A stretch of 64,000 nucleotides of DNA, from the NCBI RefSeq assembly GCF_033095985.1, contig NZ_AP026802.1:124001-188000 (forward strand), given 5' to 3'. Each line of letters starts with the position of its first letter. The first letter of the stretch is position 1. A program made the position numbers and the translations under genes. Source of the DNA: Xylocopilactobacillus apicola. GTDB lineage: Bacteria; Bacillota; Bacilli; Lactobacillales; Lactobacillaceae. A model generated the notes under the pieces. That model saw only the letters and a program-made list of their open reading frames with translations. It had not been told where the DNA came from and did not search any database. Shown here piece by piece: positions 1 through 8,343 of the stretch.

Positions 1-396
1 GTGATGGCGCATTTTTCGTTTGATTTAAAACTCACGACTTTGCCGACTGGTGAGGAAATTACCAAAACTGCGAAGAAAGTCCGCAAAGTTAGTCGTGACA
101 ACCTTGATTTTAAAATTGGGCAGGACAAAATTGATCTCAAGGTCAAACATCCAGTGAAAAAGGTCGTCGCGACAACGATTCCTTATTCGCCAGGCTGGCG
201 CATTGATCACGGCAAAATTGTGAAACTTAATGGAACTTTTATCGGTATTGAACTAGATCAGGGGCAAAGAGAATATCAGCTTAGATATCGCACGCCGTTT
301 CTTGATCTTGGCTTAAAGCTGAGCGCTTTGGGAGTCATGGTGGCACTAGTTTGGGCTGGTGCGGCAAAAATTTTAAAAAAATTTGCTTTTTTTTAG
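1..396 (+). CDS. YfhO-family membrane protein, C-terminal part (5' end outside window)
   Basis: This is the 3' end of a gene that begins before the window. About 130 residues are visible. They align by eye with the C-terminus of the next gene: both have a beta-rich stretch with NPVKKV or HPVKKV, then a PYS-GWRI-HGKIVK-NG-FIGIELxxGQ motif, and end in one transmembrane helix followed by lysines. That matches the extracytoplasmic C-terminal domain and last helix of YfhO (PF09586) proteins, which act at the cell surface and have been linked to glycosylation of wall polymers. The GTG/ATG codons at the window edge are probably internal, not the true start. The gene and its neighbour form a tandem pair of paralogues, separated by about 25 bp. 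Confidence 0.75.
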   Translation: MMAHFSFDLKLTTLPTGEEITKTAKKVRKVSRDNLDFKIGQDKIDLKVKHPVKKVVATTIPYSPGWRIDHGKIVKLNGTFIGIELDQGQREYQLRYRTPFLDLGLKLSALGVMVALVWAGAAKILKKFAFF

Positions 397-420
397 ACGA
401 AAATCTTGTATCATAAATTA

Positions 421-3162
421 ATGAGATTTCACTTCCGAAAGTTAACAAGAAACGTAATTCTTTTTTACACGATCGTTTTTACAATAATTTCGCTAATTAT
501 TTTTGGACCTCGTCTGTTAGGCGGAGGAACGTTAGTGTGGAGCGGGGACGGAATCGCCCAGCATTATCCGGCTCTTGTTCAAGTGCATCAGGATTTCCAA
601 AATTTGTTGTTTCATGGCAAGCCACTCGCGATGTGGCAGTGGAAAGTGGGACTGGGGCAAGATTACCTTCAGACCTTTTCTTATTATGTTCTAGGCGACC
701 CATTTTTCTATCCAAGTATCTTAGTACCCGAGGCGTGGTTGCCCGATTACTATTCAATTATGGTTATCGTGCGCTTATATCTAGCTGGCTTGGCTTTTGT
801 TTTTGCCGCCAAGCGCTTGATTAAAGTTCGCAATGTTCCAATCGCTTTGGGAGCCATTGTTTATATTTTCTCCGGATATTCGGCGTACAGCGTCTTTTCA
901 CATCCGTTTTTTGTGAATCCGTTAATCATTTTTCCATTATTAATAATTGCTGTTCAAAAAGCCGTCCAAAATAAATCGATTTTTCCTTTAATTGTGATGG
1001 TCGCTGTGACCCTTTTGGTGAATTTCTATTTCGCCTATATTTTAGCGGTTGGAGCAATCGTTTACTGGTTGATTGAGCTAGTTAGGCATCGAGAATATCG
1101 TCAATGGAAAATTTTTCTTCGGACATTTTTAGCGGCTCTGACGGGATTTTTGATTAGTGCCTGTTTATTCATTCCTTCATTATACTTCCTTGTAAACTCA
1201 GCTCGGACGGCCGGAAATGTGGCCAACGGGATCCATATTTACCCGCTTGCCTATTATTTGTCGCTGCCAGCAACGATGTTAGTTCCCCGAGTGTCGACGG
1301 GTTTTTGGTTTCGCGGGGGCTTTATGTCTTTGGGGCTTCTGGGAGTTATATATATTGGACGGAATTATCGCAAATATCGCACGTTGACCGCGACTTTTGG
1401 GATCGGGGTCATCTGCATGCTCGTTCCGTTCTTGTGTGGCGTGCTTAATGGAATGTCTTCGCCCTCGAATCGTTGGTTGCTACTCTTGCAGCTGCCACTT
1501 GGCCTTTCAGCAGCCTTTTTACTAGATCATGTTAGCGAGTTAACCAAAAAAGATTTTCAATGTTTGATGATTGCAGGCGGCGTGATTGCAGTTTCGCTAC
1601 TGCTGACACTTGATACAGAGCATTGGTTTCGCGACCTAACGATTCTTGCTTTTGGATATTTTTTGACCGCAATAATTTTGTTTATATTCAGAAAATCTGA
1701 GCGGAAAATTACGGCAATTACTTCAATTTTAGTCATTTTTAACGCGGCGGCGATTTTCCTAAGCGTTGAGCCATACGGGAAAAACCGGACCAACAATCTT
1801 ATGAGTAAATCCGAAGTTCTATCTTTAGTTAAGCGTCAGCGCGGCTACCAAAATGCAGACGATCAGCGCGATTTTAGTCGCACTTATATCGATACGCAAT
1901 TGCCTGGCTACACGTATCATCCGAGCTTGCCGATATTAAGCTCTTTAAATTCGTTTGAGACTTATTGGTCTTTAGAGGGCGACAACGTTTATCAGTTTAT
2001 GCATGACCTTGGAGTCAGCAATTCGATTCCAAATGACGTCACCGGCAACGGCGATTTACGTGATGTTCTCTTCAACTATTTGGGTGTTGATAAGTTATGG
2101 CTAAATGAGAGTCAAACGATCGTTCCCAATTCCTATCAGAAAGATGAAAATAGAGATTATAACAATCAAAAATTCTATCATTCTGACTCAGCTTTTCCGC
2201 TCTTTTATTTTCCGAAATATGTAATGTCTTCCAAAACTTATCAAGCGCTGAGCCCAACTCAAAAAGAAGCAAGTTTGTTAGACTCAGTCGAAGTAGCTGG
2301 CGGCAAAGAGGAATCATCGATGGCGAAAAAAGTTCGAGTTGTGCCTTTTGATAATTTTAAAGGGTTCACAACCAAAACACCGACGCAATTGGAGAATCAA
2401 AGTCCTTATGCCCAAGTAGTTTTGCCCTTTGATGCTGACAAAAGTCTAGAGGATAAGGAAATTCATCTCGAGTTTAGCAACATAGATTATCAAACATTCA
2501 AATTCGGTGAGCTTTGGAACACAGCAATTAAAGATCATGAAACAGATGATACTTATAAATATCGCTGGTTGGTTACAAATTATTTGAAAATTGGTCGGAT
2601 TAAGCCAGGTTATATCATGAGTGCCAGCTATCTTGATCGGACAAATAGCTTTAAACAACTCTCTCCTAAACGGCTTTCAGGTTATGAGCTGCGCGATAAA
2701 GTTGCGCTTAACTTGGGACCAGCTGAGAATACCGATAAAGATCAGAAAATTTTATTAAACGTTGATACGCTAGCTCATTATTCATTTGACTTAAAAGCTG
2801 TTGCTGGGCCTAGTAGCAAAGAAATTAAGAAATCAACGCAAGAAATTAAGCGCAATAGTCAGGAAAATATCAAATTTGATTTAGAGCGTGATCAAATCAA
2901 GGTAAATGTTAAAAATCCTGTGAAGAAAGTAATTGCCAGCACGGTTCCTTATTCGAAAGGCTGGCGGATTAATCACGGTAAAATTGTTAAAGTCAACGGA
3001 GCTTTTATCGGGATTGAATTAGAAAAAGGACAAAAAGATTACAAACTAACTTACCGCACGCCAGGCCTTTTGCTTGGGTTAATCATGAGCGCGGTAGGGT
3101 TGATCATTGCGCTGGCTTGGTGGGGCATCAAATTAAAAACAAGTGATTCCTATGTCAATTAA
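421..3162 (+). CDS. YfhO-family polytopic membrane protein
   Basis: This is a complete protein of about 913 residues. The N-terminal half has around a dozen hydrophobic helices. An early extracytoplasmic loop carries GDGIAQHYPAL and a DYLQTFSYY stretch, typical of the YfhO family (PF09586). The C-terminal half is a large soluble domain closed by a final helix near residues 885-905. YfhO proteins are GT-C-like membrane proteins implicated in decorating lipoteichoic acid or other surface glycans; the exact donor and acceptor here are unknown. I prefer the ATG at 421 over the in-frame TTG at 406, because the protein then begins with a positively charged segment followed by the first helix. No clear ribosome binding site is visible. 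It follows a paralogue directly and ends at a terminator. Confidence 0.85.
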   Translation: MRFHFRKLTRNVILFYTIVFTIISLIIFGPRLLGGGTLVWSGDGIAQHYPALVQVHQDFQNLLFHGKPLAMWQWKVGLGQDYLQTFSYYVLGDPFFYPSILVPEAWLPDYYSIMVIVRLYLAGLAFVFAAKRLIKVRNVPIALGAIVYIFSGYSAYSVFSHPFFVNPLIIFPLLIIAVQKAVQNKSIFPLIVMVAVTLLVNFYFAYILAVGAIVYWLIELVRHREYRQWKIFLRTFLAALTGFLISACLFIPSLYFLVNSARTAGNVANGIHIYPLAYYLSLPATMLVPRVSTGFWFRGGFMSLGLLGVIYIGRNYRKYRTLTATFGIGVICMLVPFLCGVLNGMSSPSNRWLLLLQLPLGLSAAFLLDHVSELTKKDFQCLMIAGGVIAVSLLLTLDTEHWFRDLTILAFGYFLTAIILFIFRKSERKITAITSILVIFNAAAIFLSVEPYGKNRTNNLMSKSEVLSLVKRQRGYQNADDQRDFSRTYIDTQLPGYTYHPSLPILSSLNSFETYWSLEGDNVYQFMHDLGVSNSIPNDVTGNGDLRDVLFNYLGVDKLWLNESQTIVPNSYQKDENRDYNNQKFYHSDSAFPLFYFPKYVMSSKTYQALSPTQKEASLLDSVEVAGGKEESSMAKKVRVVPFDNFKGFTTKTPTQLENQSPYAQVVLPFDADKSLEDKEIHLEFSNIDYQTFKFGELWNTAIKDHETDDTYKYRWLVTNYLKIGRIKPGYIMSASYLDRTNSFKQLSPKRLSGYELRDKVALNLGPAENTDKDQKILLNVDTLAHYSFDLKAVAGPSSKEIKKSTQEIKRNSQENIKFDLERDQIKVNVKNPVKKVIASTVPYSKGWRINHGKIVKVNGAFIGIELEKGQKDYKLTYRTPGLLLGLIMSAVGLIIALAWWGIKLKTSDSYVN

Positions 3163-3183
3163 AGACTTTAGGATCATTAATCT

Positions 3184-3206
3184 AAACTCCTTTCGGAGTT
3201 TTTTTG
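3184..3206 (+). terminator. Rho-independent terminator after the YfhO gene
   Basis: A perfect 7-bp stem (AAACTCC, loop TTTC, GGAGTTT) is followed by a T-rich tract. It lies about 20 bp after the YfhO stop codon. Confidence 0.85.
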
Positions 3207-3250
3207 TTTTTTGCTCAACGTTAGCTGCAATTTTCTGCACTTCAGCACTA

Positions 3251-3264
3251 TCAAAGCGCTAACA
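3251..3264 (+). promoter_or_regulatory. cre-like site upstream of the LXG operon
   Basis: TCAAAGCGCTAACA matches the catabolite-responsive element consensus TGWAANCGNTNWCA except at the second base. It lies about 60 bp before the first gene of the LXG operon. CcpA control is an inference. Confidence 0.35.
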
Positions 3265-3324
3265 TTCATGATATGGTAAAGCACATATAGTAAAGAAATG
3301 CTGATTTAAATAAAAAGAGGAACC

Positions 3325-3666
3325 ATGAATTCAAGTGAAATTATGAGCCAAATTAGAGCAGCCGAAGAAAAGATCCAGGTGCTAAAAGGTGCGTTGATTG
3401 ATATGTCTAGTGCTGGTAAACGGCTGACCGAAGCTGGTAATTCGATCAAGCAAGCTAAATCCACGGCTCACCCTTGGCGCGGGCAACAAAAGGAGACTTT
3501 CAGTTACCAAGCTATTCAAATTGAAGATATTATCACCGCAAATATTAGAACTAACAACGATAATATCTTTGCTACAATGACCAGAATTAAGCAGTTGGAA
3601 AGTGAAATTGAGAGTTTGCGCAACAGTTTAGCGAGCGCATTACAGGCGGAGGCAAGTGTCAAATGA
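3325..3666 (+). CDS. YwqH-like (DUF5082) WXG100-type partner of an LXG toxin
   Basis: This is a 113-residue helical hairpin protein. Two amphipathic helices are separated near residues 50-55 by a HPWRGQQ turn, which resembles the W-x-G turn of WXG100/ESX proteins. Length, heptad-like pattern and position as the first gene of a three-gene operon match YwqH of Bacillus. Such proteins act as targeting or chaperone partners of LXG toxins in type VII secretion. A ribosome binding site (AGAGGA) precedes the ATG. The stop overlaps the next start by four bases (ATGA), so the two are probably translationally coupled. The family call is by pattern, not by alignment. Confidence 0.65.
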   Translation: MNSSEIMSQIRAAEEKIQVLKGALIDMSSAGKRLTEAGNSIKQAKSTAHPWRGQQKETFSYQAIQIEDIITANIRTNNDNIFATMTRIKQLESEIESLRNSLASALQAEASVK

Positions 3667-3941
3667 CGAAAATTCAAATCGACAAATCTAGTTATGATTC
3701 TAACGTAAATAAAGCAAAGAAGGATATCAATTGGCTGAAGTCGCAAAAGATCCACGTTATTAATACACCGGGGACTGATATTCACCCCTTCGTTCAAGCA
3801 GTTGAACTCGAAAAACAGTTGGACGGTATTATTAAGAAATACGCTGACGTGGCATCCCATGACACCGATGAATTTAACAAAACCGGCAAATATTTTAAAA
3901 AGACTGATCAAGCCATTGGTCAGGCAATCGAAAAGAATTGA
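3663..3941 (+). CDS. YwqI-like small helical partner of an LXG toxin
   Basis: This 92-residue, lysine-rich, predominantly helical protein sits between the YwqH-like gene and the LXG toxin. That is the position of YwqI (DUF5344/DUF3130-type) proteins. It has no signal peptide and no transmembrane segment. Families at this position bind the N-terminal helical domain of the LXG protein and help deliver it to the type VII secretion machine, so this role is inferred from gene order. It overlaps the upstream gene by four bases and is followed 11 bp later by the toxin start, with an AGGTGAT ribosome-binding sequence in the gap. Confidence 0.55.
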   Translation: MTKIQIDKSSYDSNVNKAKKDINWLKSQKIHVINTPGTDIHPFVQAVELEKQLDGIIKKYADVASHDTDEFNKTGKYFKKTDQAIGQAIEKN

Positions 3942-3952
3942 GGTGATCATTA

Positions 3953-5515
3953 ATGGTTAAAATTAAAATGAGCGAAGTGTTGGAGAATTATGAAAGTTTG
4001 AAAAGAGATGCTGATCTCCTTCAAAATGCTTTAAAAGACGTTAACGAATCAATGTTAGGTGTACCAAAGACAGAGAATTTCCACGGTCGTGCTCAGACCT
4101 TGATGCTTGATTACACCCAAAAGATTCACGAAACTTCCACGAAAAAATTGAACCAGAATCTTGAAGATTTAACTAAACAGATGCATCAGATGATCAACAT
4201 CTTCAAAAGTAGCGTTGATAATAGCGATGATGCGGTCATCATTTCAGAGAATCTTACCGAAGTTTCAAGAAAGGTGAAAAACGCCCAAACTAGTAACATC
4301 TCTGGTGAGAATTTAGCAAATAATGCAGCTGCAAAAGCCGCAAGTGCAGGAGCGGACGTCTACAAATTATCTAGCAGCTGCGATGAACTTCTGCACAACT
4401 TAAATCGACACATCGATAAAACCAAAACCAATTTAATGACTTTCCACTCGCGCAAAGATCTCGATAAATCATTTGATAACATTGGCAGAAGTGCTGTGCG
4501 AGTGAACACGGTGATTTCTTCCATTGATACAGTGAGCCTTCACGGCGACGAGAAATTTATCTTGGGAGCATTATTAGAAGAATTAGCAGCAGAAGGCTGG
4601 TCTGAAGCAGGTCTAAAATCGTTGAATAAATTTATCGACAAAAAGATGCTTAATGCCAAAGATCGAGTAAAGGTGCTCAATAACATCGCCAAAAGCGTCC
4701 GGGAAGTCGGCTCTGATGCATTTAATGCACTGATCCGACCTTACGCCAAAAAGAATGTTAAAGACCAAACTGCTAAAGGGGCACTGAAAATAATGCTTAA
4801 ATACTTGGGAGCTGAAATGAAAGACGGTTACTTGAAAATCCCGAACGGATTCCCCACAAACCTAGATCCATTTCATAACGAGTTCTTACAAAAACTTCTG
4901 CCGAAAGTGGTACAAAACGCCTTCCCATTTGATGGTAAGAAACCTGGTGGACTCTCAACTGCAAGGGGAGACCTCGCCGCTGCAATTCATCAATTGCGCT
5001 ATTACGTTTCTTATGCCAACGCTGTCTACGTCGAGAACGAAGCCAAGAAACTGGGCATTAAACCAGCTGCGTTCTTGGATTTGTTGACAAAAGAAGGTGA
5101 TGAAAACAAAAACAATTATTTCTTAACGCTTGAAAACAATCGTAAATATGGTAAAGAAATGAACTTCGATACTCTGCTTAATAATTACATGGACGTCAAA
5201 TTAACTTTCGAAAGTTCACGACCTCACAATAAGTTAACTTCATTTAAAGCTACTGAAGACGATTTAGAAGGTATCTCTGAAGTACAAAAAAATCTCACAA
5301 AGGCAGGAATTACAGATATTAAGGATTTGACCAACTACAATAATTATAAATTATTATCCAAATTCAACGTCGAATTCATTGTTAACAACCAGACCGGCGA
5401 TTTAGTGAAGGTAAATCTTAATAATACCGCAGGAAAGAATGCCCTCGACTACAAAAATTGGGATTTCAACGACCTTAATGGATTCATAAATGGACCCTTC
5501 CTACAATTATTCTGA
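3953..5515 (+). CDS. LXG-domain type VII-secreted toxin
   Basis: This 520-residue protein opens with a long helical LXG-type domain of roughly 190 residues: it starts MVKIKMSEVLENYESL, has the LGVPKTENFHGRA turn, then long amphipathic helices. The middle and C-terminal parts (about 250-520) have no catalytic motif that I recognise. LXG proteins are secreted by the Esx/type VII pathway and carry a variable C-terminal toxin used against neighbouring bacteria. The reading frame ends shortly after a CCC run at 5495-5497. Dropping one C would join it smoothly to the ORF at 5490-5759 (...NGPSYNYSD...), so the visible stop may be a frameshift rather than the native end. The candidate immunity genes lie immediately downstream, convergent. 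Confidence 0.75.
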   Translation: MVKIKMSEVLENYESLKRDADLLQNALKDVNESMLGVPKTENFHGRAQTLMLDYTQKIHETSTKKLNQNLEDLTKQMHQMINIFKSSVDNSDDAVIISENLTEVSRKVKNAQTSNISGENLANNAAAKAASAGADVYKLSSSCDELLHNLNRHIDKTKTNLMTFHSRKDLDKSFDNIGRSAVRVNTVISSIDTVSLHGDEKFILGALLEELAAEGWSEAGLKSLNKFIDKKMLNAKDRVKVLNNIAKSVREVGSDAFNALIRPYAKKNVKDQTAKGALKIMLKYLGAEMKDGYLKIPNGFPTNLDPFHNEFLQKLLPKVVQNAFPFDGKKPGGLSTARGDLAAAIHQLRYYVSYANAVYVENEAKKLGIKPAAFLDLLTKEGDENKNNYFLTLENNRKYGKEMNFDTLLNNYMDVKLTFESSRPHNKLTSFKATEDDLEGISEVQKNLTKAGITDIKDLTNYNNYKLLSKFNVEFIVNNQTGDLVKVNLNNTAGKNALDYKNWDFNDLNGFINGPFLQLF

Positions 5516-5759
5516 TACAGGAGACATGCATAAGAACAAAGGCGACAACAAAAAATACGCTCAAGATAAACTTCACAGTTATCACTATAACTATGATTAT
5601 AACTATTGGTATAAATTAGATATGCCTAATCGAAACAAAGCAACCAGCGGGGGGATGAAAATTTATGTTTCTCCGGGAGGTGATAACTATGACGCAAACA
5701 CACCTAAGACGTTCTCTGAACTTAACAATATAAATTTCTCAGATATTCTAAAAAAATAA
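5490..5759 (+). CDS. Probable frameshifted C-terminus of the LXG toxin (or small overlapping gene)
   Basis: This open frame of 89 residues overlaps the end of the LXG gene in the +1 frame. It is rich in Tyr, Asn, Asp and Lys (for example HSYHYNYDYNYWYKLDM), with a glycine-rich stretch near residues 53-65. There is no ribosome binding site before its ATG, which lies directly after an in-frame TAA. That argues against an independent gene. Removing one C from the CCC run at 5495-5497 fuses it to the toxin and would give a protein of roughly 590 residues. I do not recognise a catalytic fold. It could instead be a true small gene; sequence error is also possible. Confidence 0.5.
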   Translation: MDPSYNYSDTGDMHKNKGDNKKYAQDKLHSYHYNYDYNYWYKLDMPNRNKATSGGMKIYVSPGGDNYDANTPKTFSELNNINFSDILKK

Positions 5760-5785
5760 CTTTAACAGAAAAGGAAGAGCCAGCA

Positions 5786-6625
5786 CTAATTGCTGACCTC
5801 TCCCTTTTTTATTTTGCCTAAGATTAAGTCATTAATGGAGTTGGGAATCTTATACACATGATCGTACTCGTGGAGGTAATCCTTGTATTCCAAATGATCG
5901 GTATCCAAAACCTTGCCGTCCTTACGATCTACTTTGATCGTCGCAAAGCGCCAATTTTCACCCTTTTTCTTTATGACATAGTTGTTTTCATCTTTAAACC
6001 GTTCCGGTAAATCTTCATTATCTGGAATTATATTATCTTTCTTTATATTGTTCTTTACTTCAGGTGGCAATTCCTGTAATATTCTTCTGCTGACACTAAG
6101 CAATTTATAGTTAATCTTCACCTCGTTGATTCTTTTTAGTTTTTCCACTTTTTGATCATTGAAACCCTGACGAATAACCGCATATCTTCTGACATTTAAC
6201 TTAATTTGATCCTCGTTAACTATGTAATCTCCTGAATATATCTCAAGCCATATAGATGATTCTGCATGGTCTGGCAGATACGAATCAGTAAAGGTATGGT
6301 TATAGACCAAAACAAAAGTTTGATCTTTATTTAGTCTGAGAAAATACTCGCCATGACCCGGGTATTCCATTGACCTTTCAGTAAATACTTCTACATTAAA
6401 CGAAAATGATTTGCCCACCAACTCTGAAGCTTGATCGGCTTTAATCCTCGGAGTAAGCGCAATGCCTTTGTCTTTCGCCTTCTCTAGCTCCCTGGAACTC
6501 ATGTTTATAAAAACGGGATCTAAGATTTTACGGCGAGCTTGATTACGTCTATCAAGATATAGAACAGCAGTTACTAATCCAATAATTGCGAAAATGCCGA
6601 GCGCTATTTTAATTTTATTCTTCAT
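5786..6625 (-). CDS. Membrane-anchored protein, tandem copy 1; candidate LXG immunity protein
   Basis: The 279-residue protein starts with MKNKIKIALG and one N-terminal transmembrane helix (about residues 5-24), followed by a hydrophilic extracytoplasmic domain. It is a close paralogue of the next gene: they share SSRELE-AKDKGIALTPRIK, LNKDQTFVLVYNHTFTDSYLPDH and the C-terminal IPNSINDLILGKIKKGEV. I do not recognise a Pfam family. A membrane-anchored domain facing outward, several tandem copies and a position right behind an LXG toxin are typical of immunity genes, so that role is an inference. It lies three bases downstream of copy 2 and converges on the toxin operon. Confidence 0.6.
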   Translation of the reverse strand: MKNKIKIALGIFAIIGLVTAVLYLDRRNQARRKILDPVFINMSSRELEKAKDKGIALTPRIKADQASELVGKSFSFNVEVFTERSMEYPGHGEYFLRLNKDQTFVLVYNHTFTDSYLPDHAESSIWLEIYSGDYIVNEDQIKLNVRRYAVIRQGFNDQKVEKLKRINEVKINYKLLSVSRRILQELPPEVKNNIKKDNIIPDNEDLPERFKDENNYVIKKKGENWRFATIKVDRKDGKVLDTDHLEYKDYLHEYDHVYKIPNSINDLILGKIKKGEVSN

Positions 6626-6628
6626 CTG

Positions 6629-7492
6629 CTACTTGCTGACCTCTCCCTTTTTTATTTTGCCTAGAATTAAGTCATTAATGGAGTTGGGAATCTTATACAC
6701 ATGATCGTACTCGTGGAGGTAATCCTTGTATTCCAAATGATCGGTATCCAAAGTCTTGCCATCCTTACCTAGATCTGCTTTGATACTCGTCACCCACCAA
6801 TAACCGCTCTCTTTCTTTATGACATAGTTATCCTCATCTTTAAACCGTTCCGGTAAATTTTCTTTGCCTGGAAATATATTATCCTTCTTTATCTTGTTCC
6901 GTACTTCAGGTGGTAATTCTCGAAAAGTTCTTTCAGTGACACTAAGCAACTTATAGTTAATCTTCACTTCATTGATTCTTTTTAAATTTTCCACTTTATG
7001 ATCATTGAAACCCTGACCAATAATCGCATATTTTCTAACATTTAACTCAATTTGATCCTTTTTAACTATGTAATCTCCCGACTTTATTTCAAGCCATATA
7101 GATGATTCCTCATGGTCTGGCAGATATGAATCAGTAAAGGTATGATTATAAACCAAAACAAAAGTTTGATCTTTATTTAGTCTGAGAAAATACTCACCAT
7201 TTCCTGGATTCTCCATATCACTTTGGGCAAATACTTCTACATTAAACGAAAATGATTTGCCCACTAAGTCTGAAGCTTGATCTGCTTTAATCCTCGGAGT
7301 AAGCGCAATGCCTTTATCCTTGGCTTCCTCTAATTCCCTGGAACTCATGTTTATAAAAACGGGATCTAAGTTTTCATGACGAACTGGCTGATTATTAGAA
7401 TGCTTCTTTTGAGGTCTATTAATAATTAGGACAGCAACTACTAATCCAATAATCGTGAGAATGCCGAGCGCTATTTTAATTTTATTCTTCAT
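6629..7492 (-). CDS. Membrane-anchored protein, tandem copy 2; candidate LXG immunity protein
   Basis: This 287-residue paralogue of the gene at 5786-6625 has the same N-terminal anchor and the same overall layout. It differs from copy 1 mainly just after the membrane helix (a His/Asn-rich linker) and in scattered positions of the central region and around the WRFAT/WWVTS segment. The C-terminal 50 residues are almost identical. The DNA of the 3' ends is also nearly identical, which points to recent duplication. The function is unknown; immunity to a type VII toxin is the likeliest reading from context. It starts three bases before the truncated third copy ends. Confidence 0.6.
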   Translation of the reverse strand: MKNKIKIALGILTIIGLVVAVLIINRPQKKHSNNQPVRHENLDPVFINMSSRELEEAKDKGIALTPRIKADQASDLVGKSFSFNVEVFAQSDMENPGNGEYFLRLNKDQTFVLVYNHTFTDSYLPDHEESSIWLEIKSGDYIVKKDQIELNVRKYAIIGQGFNDHKVENLKRINEVKINYKLLSVTERTFRELPPEVRNKIKKDNIFPGKENLPERFKDEDNYVIKKESGYWWVTSIKADLGKDGKTLDTDHLEYKDYLHEYDHVYKIPNSINDLILGKIKKGEVSK

Positions 7493-7495
7493 CTG

Positions 7496-7783
7496 CTACT
7501 TGCTGACCTCTCCCTTTTTTATTTTGCCTAGAATTAAGTCATTAATGGAGTTGGGAATCTTATACAAATGATCGTACTCGTGGAGGTAATCCTTGTATTC
7601 CAAATGATCAGAATCCAAAATCTTCCCGTCCTTACGATCTACGTTCCGCCAATTCTTGTTCTCTTTCTCTACGGAATAGATCAGAGTTGAGCCGCTATCA
7701 GAAGTAAAATGACCACCATCGTTTAGGCTGTTAAGTTCAATTAAATCCGGAGAGGCGCTTTTGTTGATATTTTTTTGGTAATC
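7496..7783 (-). pseudogene. Truncated third copy of the candidate immunity gene
   Basis: The minus-strand frame between a TGA at 7784-7786 and a TAG at 7496-7498 encodes about 95 residues. It ends in the same C-terminus as the two full copies (HLEYKDYLHEYDH-YKIPNSIND, then GKIKKGEVSK). It has no ATG start and no membrane anchor. Its first half (with GGHFTSDSGSTLIYSVEKEN) differs from the corresponding part of the other copies. It therefore looks like the 3' end of a diverged family member that lost its 5' end. Confidence 0.65.
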
Positions 7784-7815
7784 TCAATTTAACATAGCAA
7801 AACTTTTTTTGCACC

Positions 7816-7852
7816 AAAAAACACGCAACACTCCAACATGTTACGCGTTTTT
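7816..7852 (-). terminator. Terminator of the alpha-glucoside PTS operon
   Basis: An inverted repeat of about 14 bp with G-U pairs (minus strand AAAAACGCGTAACA, 8-nt loop, TGTTGCGTGTTTTTT) ends in a T run. It lies just after the EIIA stop codon. Confidence 0.75.
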
Positions 7853-7858
7853 CAAATT

Positions 7859-8332
7859 TTACTGATAAGTGAGTTGACCAATTAAGTTGCCATGCTGCAC
7901 TTTTTCTTCTGGAATTTTGGGCAAAGATTTGAGGACTTCCACGTTGGTGCAGGCAACTACAACAGTTGAAGCCTTTCCCCGCAGCTTAATCAAATCCAAA
8001 TCCATTTCTGCTAAGCAAGTCGTTTCATCGACTTGATCGCCAACTTTCACTAATACGTTAAATGGCTCTCCTTGGAGTTCGACGGTGTCAAAGCCAAGAT
8101 GAACCACGACTTCAAGGCCTTTTTTAGTTTTAAGACCGATCGCGTGTTTAGTGGGAAATATTGACACAACGGTGCTTACCAAGGGAGCGTAGACTTGCTT
8201 GCTGCTGGGCTCAATCCCGTAACCATCACCCATCATTTTCTGAGCAAATACTTCGTCGCTGACTTCAGTAATCGGCATTAGAGTACCGTCAACTGCGGCG
8301 AAAATTTTTTGACTTTTATTAAAACCAAACAT
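7859..8332 (-). CDS. PTS EIIA component, glucose (Crr) type
   Basis: This protein of about 157 residues is the whole EIIA-glucose domain (PF00358). It has MGDGYGIEP, PTKHAIGLKTKKGLEVVVHLGFDTV with the phospho-accepting histidine in HLGFDT, and the usual C-terminal GNLIGQLTYQ. It relays phosphate from HPr to the EIIB domain of the permease. I place the start at the ATG at 8332, because GGAG lies six bases upstream; a GTG directly before it is less likely. It is the last gene of a minus-strand operon, eight bases or so after the EIICB gene, and almost certainly serves that permease. Confidence 0.9.
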   Translation of the reverse strand: MFGFNKSQKIFAAVDGTLMPITEVSDEVFAQKMMGDGYGIEPSSKQVYAPLVSTVVSIFPTKHAIGLKTKKGLEVVVHLGFDTVELQGEPFNVLVKVGDQVDETTCLAEMDLDLIKLRGKASTVVVACTNVEVLKSLPKIPEEKVQHGNLIGQLTYQ

Positions 8333-8343
8333 CACGTTCTCCT

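Noticed and set aside
497-824. Open frames on both strands inside the YfhO gene
   Set aside because: They are shadows of a long gene with clear family features.
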